NCBI GenBank assembly: GCA_964458605.1
Contig: CAYWLS010000010.1
Coordinates: 60,201 to 124,200 of the forward strand
From: JBBSNV01 sp964458605
Lineage (GTDB): Bacteria > Pseudomonadota > Alphaproteobacteria > Reyranellales > JAQSWP01
Reading direction: 5' to 3'
Length of the DNA: 64,000 bases
The notes beneath the pieces are model-generated. The model had not been told where the DNA came from, made no database searches, and was given only the letters and a program-made list of their open reading frames with translations. Below are positions 58,976 through 64,000 of this stretch, piece after piece. Made by a program: the position numbers and the translations under genes. Every line of letters starts with the position of its first letter. Position 1 is the first letter of the stretch.

Positions 58976-60283
58976 ATGAACAGACGATGGGGAACCGCGC
59001 TGCCAGTCGGCGCGGCAATGCTTTGCCTTGCCGCCACCGCCGCCCAGGCGACGCCCAACGCGCCGCCCTTCGATACCGGCGACACCGCCTGGATGCTGGT
59101 GGCCACCGCGCTGGTGCTGATGATGACCCTGCCCGGGCTGGCCCTGTTCTATGCCGGCATGGTGCGCAAGAAGAACGTGCTGTCGACCTTGGCGCAGAGC
59201 CTGGCCACCTGCGCGCTGATCTCGGTGCTGTGGATCCTCGTCGGCTACAGCCTGGTCTATACGCCGGGCAACGCCTTCATCGGCGATTTGAGCCGCATGC
59301 TGTTCCTCGATTCGACCATGGAGAGCGCCCATCCGCTCGCCAAATCGGTGCCCGAATCGGTGTTCGTCATGTATCAGATGACCTTCGCCATCATCACCCC
59401 GGCGATCATCGTCGGCGCCATGGCCGACCGGCTGCGCTTTTCCGCCATGCTGCTGTTCATGGCGATCTGGCTGATCCTGGTCTACTGCCCGGTGGCGCAT
59501 TGGGTGTGGGGCGGCGGGTTCCTCGGCCAGGCCGGCGTGCTTGACTATGCCGGCGGCATCGTCGTGCACATCAATGCCGGCATCGCCGGGCTGGTGGCGG
59601 CGCTCTACATCAAGCCCCGCCGCGGCTACGGCCAGGACAACATGGCGCCGCACAACCTCACCCTGTCGGTGATCGGCGTGTCGATGCTGTGGGTCGGCTG
59701 GTTCGGCTTCAACGCCGGCTCGGCGCTGCTGGCCGACGCCCGCGCCGGCATGGCCATGCTATCGACGCATCTGGCGGCCTCGGCCGCGGCGCTGACCTGG
59801 ATGCTGGCGGAATGGCGGGTGATGGGCAAACCGTCGGTGCTGGGCATCATCTCCGGCGCCGTGGCCGGGCTGGGCACCGTGACGCCGGCGGCGGGCTTCA
59901 TCACCGCCACCTCGGGCCTGGCGATCGGCGCGGTGGCAGGCGTGGTGTGCTTCTGGGCCTCGACCTGGGTCAAGCGCCGCTTCGGCTACGACGATTCGCT
60001 GGACGTGTTCGGCGTGCATGGCGTGGGCGGCATTCTGGGTACGCTGGCAACCGGCGTGTTCGCCACCACGCTGATCGCCGGCACCGGCGCCAGCGGCCTG
60101 GTCGACGGCCATCCCCAGCAGATCCTCACCCAGGCCTATGGCGCGGTGGTGACGATCGGCTGGAGCGTGGTGATGACCCTGGTGGCGCTGAAGGTCGCCG
60201 ACGTGCTGATCGGCCTGCGGGTCAGCGACGAGATCGAGATCGAAGGCCTCGACCTCAACCTGCACGGAGAAATCCTGCATTGA
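58976..60283 (+). CDS. amtB: AmtB ammonium transporter (second copy)
   Basis: 435-aa Amt transporter with signal peptide (1-21, ending AQA), then GLALFYAGMVRKKNVLSTLAQSL, GVLDYAGGIVVHINAGIAGLV and FGVHGVGGILGTL; twin His present. C-terminus ENGLDLNLHGEILH-like, matching the first copy's tail. Divergence is larger in helices 2-3 and the extracellular loop. Tandem glnK-amtB duplication may give different affinity or regulation. Confidence 0.95.
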   Translation: MNRRWGTALPVGAAMLCLAATAAQATPNAPPFDTGDTAWMLVATALVLMMTLPGLALFYAGMVRKKNVLSTLAQSLATCALISVLWILVGYSLVYTPGNAFIGDLSRMLFLDSTMESAHPLAKSVPESVFVMYQMTFAIITPAIIVGAMADRLRFSAMLLFMAIWLILVYCPVAHWVWGGGFLGQAGVLDYAGGIVVHINAGIAGLVAALYIKPRRGYGQDNMAPHNLTLSVIGVSMLWVGWFGFNAGSALLADARAGMAMLSTHLAASAAALTWMLAEWRVMGKPSVLGIISGAVAGLGTVTPAAGFITATSGLAIGAVAGVVCFWASTWVKRRFGYDDSLDVFGVHGVGGILGTLATGVFATTLIAGTGASGLVDGHPQQILTQAYGAVVTIGWSVVMTLVALKVADVLIGLRVSDEIEIEGLDLNLHGEILH

Positions 60284-60390
60284 GGACGGGACAGGCGGGG
60301 CGACCCGCCTAACCTCCTGTAACAGACGAGAAAACTGGCCTATCCTTTTGATGGAAATGGATTCCTCCTTCCAGTATAAAGGAGGCAACA

Positions 60391-60429
60391 GCCCGGCGGC
60401 GGGAGGCGGCTGCGCGGCCGGGCGCTTTT
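60391..60429 (+). terminator. Terminator-like hairpin just before dapC
   Basis: GCCCGGC (60391-60397) pairs with GCCGGGC (60417-60423), followed by GCTTTT. It ends only 12 bases before the dapC ATG and no clear RBS lies between. It could end amtB transcription or attenuate dapC. Confidence 0.5.
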
Positions 60430-60441
60430 GCGAAAGCCCAC

Positions 60442-61638
60442 ATGCTCAATCCCAGACTCGACCGGCTGCAGGATTACCCGTTCGCCCGCCTGGCGGCGCT
60501 GATCAAGGACGTCGAGCCGCCCAAAGGCAGCAAGCCGATCGTCATGTCGATCGGCGAGCCGCAGATGAATCCGCCCGGCTTCGTGCCCGAAATCTTGGCG
60601 CGCGAGGCGGTGGGCTGGGGCCGCTACCCGCCGGCCAACGCCACGCCCGAACTGCGCAGCGCCATCGCCGGCTGGCTGACCCGCCGCTACGGCCTGCCGC
60701 AGGGCATGGTCGATCCCATGCGCAACGTGTTCCCGGTCTGCGGCACCCGCGAGGCGCTGTTCCAGGCGGCGCTGGTCTGCGTGCCGCAGGAGAAGAACGG
60801 CAAGCCGGTGGTGATGCTGCCCAACCCGTTCTACCAGGTCTATGTCGGGGCGTCGGTGATGGCCGGGGCGGAGCCGCTGTTCCTGCCCTGCACGGCGGAG
60901 AACGATTTCCTGCCCGATCTCGACGCCATCGACGCCGCCACCTGGCAGCGTACCGCGCTGGTCTATCTGTGCACGCCGGCCAATCCGCAAGGCTCGGTGG
61001 CCAGCCTCGACTATCTGAAGAACGCGCTCGCGCTGTGCCGCCGCCACGACGCTTTCCTGATCGTCGACGAATGCTATGCCGAGATCTATCGCGACAAGGC
61101 GCCGGCCGGCGGCATGCAGGCGGCGATGGCGCTGCATGACGGCCGCCACGATCCGTTCGCCAATCTGCTGGTATTCCACTCGCTGTCCAAGCGCTCCAGC
61201 GCGCCGGGCCTGCGCTCGGGCTTCGTGGCGGGCGACGTCAGGGCGATGGAGCTGATCGTGCGCCTGCGCTCCTATGGCGGCGCCTCGATGCCGCAGCCGA
61301 TCATGGCCGCCTCGACGGCGCTGTGGCAGGACGAGGCGCATGTACGCAACATCCGCGCCCACTACAACGAATGCTTCGAGGCGGCGCAGCAGATCCTGCA
61401 CAACCGCTTCGGCTTCTTCAAGCCGGACGGCGGCTTTTTCCTGTGGCTGGACGTCGGCGACAGCGAACAGGCGACGCGCGATCTGTGGGGCAAGGCCGGC
61501 GTCAAGGTGCTGCCCGGCGCCTATGTGTCGCGCGGCGAGGGCGCCGACAATCCGGGCCGGCGCTACATCCGCGTCGCCCTGGTGCACGACATCGATACCA
61601 CGCGCCAGGCCCTGTCGCGGCTGGCCGAAGTGTTGTGA
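60442..61638 (+). CDS. dapC: DapC-type succinyldiaminopimelate aminotransferase
   Basis: 398-aa fold-type I PLP aminotransferase, probably N-succinyl-LL-2,6-diaminopimelate:2-oxoglutarate aminotransferase of lysine/peptidoglycan synthesis. GEPQMNPP, YPPANATPELR, GTREALFQAAL, STPANPQG-like CTPANPQG, PLP-Lys in HSLSKRSSAPGLRSGF, and RVALVHD at the end. DapC-type rather than AspC by the MLNPRLDRLQDYPFARL N-terminus. No good Shine-Dalgarno sequence before the ATG. ftsK follows 57 bases later. Confidence 0.88.
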   Translation: MLNPRLDRLQDYPFARLAALIKDVEPPKGSKPIVMSIGEPQMNPPGFVPEILAREAVGWGRYPPANATPELRSAIAGWLTRRYGLPQGMVDPMRNVFPVCGTREALFQAALVCVPQEKNGKPVVMLPNPFYQVYVGASVMAGAEPLFLPCTAENDFLPDLDAIDAATWQRTALVYLCTPANPQGSVASLDYLKNALALCRRHDAFLIVDECYAEIYRDKAPAGGMQAAMALHDGRHDPFANLLVFHSLSKRSSAPGLRSGFVAGDVRAMELIVRLRSYGGASMPQPIMAASTALWQDEAHVRNIRAHYNECFEAAQQILHNRFGFFKPDGGFFLWLDVGDSEQATRDLWGKAGVKVLPGAYVSRGEGADNPGRRYIRVALVHDIDTTRQALSRLAEVL

Positions 61639-61657
61639 GCGCAGCCGTCGGCTGCGC
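61639..61657 (+). terminator. Hairpin between dapC and ftsK
   Basis: GCGCAGC-CGTCG-GCTGCGC stem of seven bases just after the dapC stop; no immediate T-run, so possibly only a weak terminator. Confidence 0.35.
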
Positions 61658-61695
61658 CGTTGTTGCGCCGCTTTTGAGGAGTTGAGCCCAACGTC

Positions 61696-64000
61696 ATGAC
61701 CTTGATGAACCTGCCCAGCGAACGCAAACGGCGCTTTCTGCCCGAGGGCGCCGGGCCGTTCATCCGCCTGCGCCTGATCGAGGCGGCCGGCGCGGCGCTG
61801 ACCCTGCTGGGCGTGGCGTTCTTCCTGGCGCTGGCCACCTTCGATCGCGGCGATCCGTCCTTCAACGTCGCCACGCCGCAGACGCCGCGCAACCTGTTCG
61901 GCACGACCGGCGCCTACACCGCCGACTTCCTGCTGCAGAGCATCGGCCTGGCGGCCTGGCTGCTGGCCTTCGTCGTCACCATCTGGGGCCTGCGGCTGAC
62001 GCGCAAGCACGCCATTCCGCGCTTTCCCCTGCGCATGATCCTGCTGCCCGCCACCTTGCTGCTGGGCGCGGTCGCCTTCTCCTTCATGGGCGCCAGCAAT
62101 TCGACCTGGATCACCCATGCCGGACCGGGCGGCGTCACCGGCCGCGAGCTGGGCAGCCTGGTGCGGTCGTATTCCTTCGTGGTCGGCAACGGCCTGTCGA
62201 GCGGCATCCTGGCGCTGGCCTTCGGCGGCGCCACCTTCGCCGTGCTGGTGCCGACGCTTGCCATGCAGCGCGACGACTGGCCGTTCGTGGTGCGGCTGCT
62301 GTTCCGCGGCATCGCGCTGCTGTGGCGTGCCATTGCCGGCACCGTCGGCTGGCTGTGGCGCCTGGCGCGGCGCGAGCGCAAGCCCAGCATGTTCGACCAG
62401 CTGCAGAACCAGCCCGCCGAATTCGTGGCGCTCGACCAGCGCCAGGAGATGATCGGCCAGCCCAGCCTGTGGACCCGGCTGCGCCGCATGCTGCATCTGG
62501 ATCGGGCCGACGCCGCGCCAGCGGCCGGCCGCAGCCGCGCTGCCGCCGCCCCGCCGCCGCCTTCCGCGCCGTCGCGCGCCCGCGGCGAGCGCATCGAACC
62601 GACGCTCGATCGCGGCAGCGCCGCGGCCGCCGGCTTCGCGCCGGTCGACATCGACACCGCACTGGAGCGCGATGCGGACGACGACATGATCGACGGCCAC
62701 GCCGTCGCGCTCGAGCAGGAGCCGGGCATCACCACCGTGGGCGAGGACGGCCGCGCCGTCGCGCCCAACCGCGTGGTCACGCCGCGCAGCAAGCCGGCCC
62801 AGGGGGTGAAGACCTCGCAGCTCCGGCTGGGGCTGGACAAGTTCGCCACGCCGCCGATCGACCTGCTGGCCGCGCCGCCCAAGAGCGCCGCCAACCTGGT
62901 GATCGACGAGGAGGCGCTGACCCAGAACGCCCGCCTGCTGGAAGGCGTGCTGGCCGATTTCGGCGTCAAGGGCGAGATCGTCAAGGTGCGGCCCGGACCG
63001 GTGGTCACCTTGTACGAGCTGGAGCCGGCGCCCGGCACCAAATCCTCCCGCGTCATCAACCTGGCCGACGACATCGCGCGTTCCATGAGTGCCGTCTCCG
63101 TCCGCGTCGCTACCGTGCCCGGCCGCAACGTGATCGGCATCGAGCTGCCCAATCTGCGGCGCGAGACGGTCTACCTGCGCGAGCTGCTGACCACCAAGGA
63201 CTACGAGGACGAGCGCCATTCCCTGCCCCTGATCCTGGGCAAGGACATCGGCGGCTCGCCGGTGATCGCCGATCTGGCGCGCATGCCGCATCTGCTGATC
63301 GGCGGCACCACCGGCTCGGGTAAGTCGGTGGCGATCAACACCATGATCCTGTCGCTGCTGTACCGGCTGACGCCGGAGAAGTGCCGCTTCATCATGATCG
63401 ATCCCAAGATGCTGGAACTGTCGGTCTATGCCGACATCCCGCATCTGCTGACGCCCGTGGTCACCGAACCCAGAAAGGCCGTGGTGGCGCTGAAATGGGT
63501 GGTGCGCGAGATGGAGAACCGCTATCGCGCCATGTCGCAGTTGGGCGTGCGCAACATCGCCGGCTACAACGAGCGCGTGGGCGAGGCGCGGCGCAAGGGC
63601 GAGGTGATCACCCGCACGGTGCAGACCGGCATCGATCCCGACACGCTGCGTCCGACCTTCGAGGAGCAGCCGCTCGATCTCGACGCGCTGCCGTTCATCG
63701 TCGTGATCGTCGACGAGATGGCCGACCTGATGCTGGTGGCGGGCAAGGACATCGAGGCGGCGATCCAGCGCCTGGCGCAGATGGCGCGCGCCGCCGGCAT
63801 CCACCTGATCATGGCCACGCAACGGCCCTCGGTCGACGTCATCACCGGCACCATCAAGGCCAATTTCCCGACCCGCATCTCCTTCCAGGTCACCTCCAAG
63901 ATCGACAGCCGCACCATCCTGGGCGAGCAGGGCGGCGAGCAGCTGCTGGGCCAGGGCGACATGCTCTACATGGCCGGCGGCGGCCGCATCAGCCGCGTGC
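61696..64000 (+). CDS. ftsK: FtsK DNA translocase (3' end outside window)
   Basis: First 768 residues of FtsK, the septal DNA pump that segregates chromosome ends at division; the frame runs off the window end without a stop. Four or five N-terminal membrane helices (residues ~25-210), a Pro/Ala/Arg-rich linker, then the motor: GPVVTLYELEPAPGTKSSRV (alpha domain), Walker A GGTTGSGKS at 536-544, Walker B PFIVVIVDEMADLM and the conserved MARAAGIHLIMATQRPSVDVITG...ANFPTRISFQV. The gamma domain lies downstream. Start MTLMNLPS; MNLPS at 61705 is an alternative, RBS GAGGAG 61676-61682 is rather distant. Confidence 0.95.
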   Translation, partial: MTLMNLPSERKRRFLPEGAGPFIRLRLIEAAGAALTLLGVAFFLALATFDRGDPSFNVATPQTPRNLFGTTGAYTADFLLQSIGLAAWLLAFVVTIWGLRLTRKHAIPRFPLRMILLPATLLLGAVAFSFMGASNSTWITHAGPGGVTGRELGSLVRSYSFVVGNGLSSGILALAFGGATFAVLVPTLAMQRDDWPFVVRLLFRGIALLWRAIAGTVGWLWRLARRERKPSMFDQLQNQPAEFVALDQRQEMIGQPSLWTRLRRMLHLDRADAAPAAGRSRAAAAPPPPSAPSRARGERIEPTLDRGSAAAAGFAPVDIDTALERDADDDMIDGHAVALEQEPGITTVGEDGRAVAPNRVVTPRSKPAQGVKTSQLRLGLDKFATPPIDLLAAPPKSAANLVIDEEALTQNARLLEGVLADFGVKGEIVKVRPGPVVTLYELEPAPGTKSSRVINLADDIARSMSAVSVRVATVPGRNVIGIELPNLRRETVYLRELLTTKDYEDERHSLPLILGKDIGGSPVIADLARMPHLLIGGTTGSGKSVAINTMILSLLYRLTPEKCRFIMIDPKMLELSVYADIPHLLTPVVTEPRKAVVALKWVVREMENRYRAMSQLGVRNIAGYNERVGEARRKGEVITRTVQTGIDPDTLRPTFEEQPLDLDALPFIVVIVDEMADLMLVAGKDIEAAIQRLAQMARAAGIHLIMATQRPSVDVITGTIKANFPTRISFQVTSKIDSRTILGEQGGEQLLGQGDMLYMAGGGRISRV

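Noticed and set aside
60340..63822. 1160-codon minus-strand open frame opposite dapC and ftsK
   Set aside because: Antisense shadow; FtsK Walker motifs and DapC motifs are on the plus strand.

Overview
The window reads as chromosomal DNA of a high-GC (roughly two-thirds G+C by eye) alphaproteobacterium of the Rhodospirillales/Reyranella/Hyphomicrobiales type. The basis is gene content: a ccmFGHI cytochrome c maturation operon, the YggT-DUF167-folD order, a 180-kDa-type NAD-glutamate dehydrogenase, tandem glnK-amtB pairs, COQ7/UbiH ubiquinone enzymes, SorAB-like sulfite oxidation and class III CoA-transferase/acyl-CoA chemistry. I cannot name the genus from sequence alone.

Layout. 1-2954: end of ccmF, then ccmG, ccmH and ccmI, tightly overlapped. 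3079-4605: periplasmic molybdenum sulfite dehydrogenase and its cytochrome. 4729-8418: TAXI-type TRAP transporter plus a hotdog dehydratase. 8466-10331: small genes (methyltransferase, ankyrin protein, tRNA-Ala, an unrecognised protein). 10518-13608: yggT, DUF167, folD and, converging on it, glyA. Both folate genes are preceded by a ZTP (pfl-motif) riboswitch. 13792-21671: methyltransferase, giant NAD-GDH and, diverging from it, a glutaminase fused to STAS and cyclic-nucleotide-binding domains. 22145-26163: the nrdA...nrdB class I ribonucleotide reductase operon, interrupted by three small ORFs, two of them AT-rich and foreign-looking (a GIY-YIG-like nuclease and an unknown gene that begins with a copy of the first 19 bases of nrdB).

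26263-37648: COQ7, an MBL-fold hydrolase, a secreted protein, two acyl-CoA synthetases, a core-MetE-like methyltransferase, a GNAT enzyme, then an acyl-CoA dehydrogenase/APH-type kinase/DUF6285 operon resembling the levulinate (Lva) and ACAD10/11 4-hydroxyacid systems, and an EamA exporter. 37649-38298 is degraded DNA holding a TauD/TfdA remnant and an AT-rich possible iron operator. 38299-46307: AI-2E transporter, methyltransferase, CoA-transferase, SDR, GPH-type transporter, a broken alpha/beta-hydrolase, a glycosyltransferase and a PEBP protein. 46387-48773: tRNA-Gly, then a Zur-box-preceded zinc-binding protein plus an outer-membrane barrel. 48872-52976: ProX deacylase, CnoX-like thioredoxin, Lon-N protein, Trm112-like protein, DUF971 and a DegP/DegQ-type protease. 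53322-56221: two paralogous membrane-anchored SNase-like proteins, each behind an intrinsic-terminator hairpin, and a UbiH-family hydroxylase. 56541-60283: glnK-amtB twice. 60442-64000: dapC-like aminotransferase and ftsK (runs off the end).

Themes. Nitrogen/glutamate metabolism recurs (NAD-GDH, glutaminase, two PII-ammonium transporter pairs, dapC). One-carbon metabolism is under paired ZTP riboswitches. Acyl-CoA catabolism dominates the middle. No CRISPR array, prophage or complete insertion sequence was seen. The features most worth following up are the folD leader (riboswitch plus a 15-codon upstream ORF overlapping folD), the insertions in the nrd operon, the Zur-type SBP/barrel pair and the hairpin-led SNase-like paralogs.
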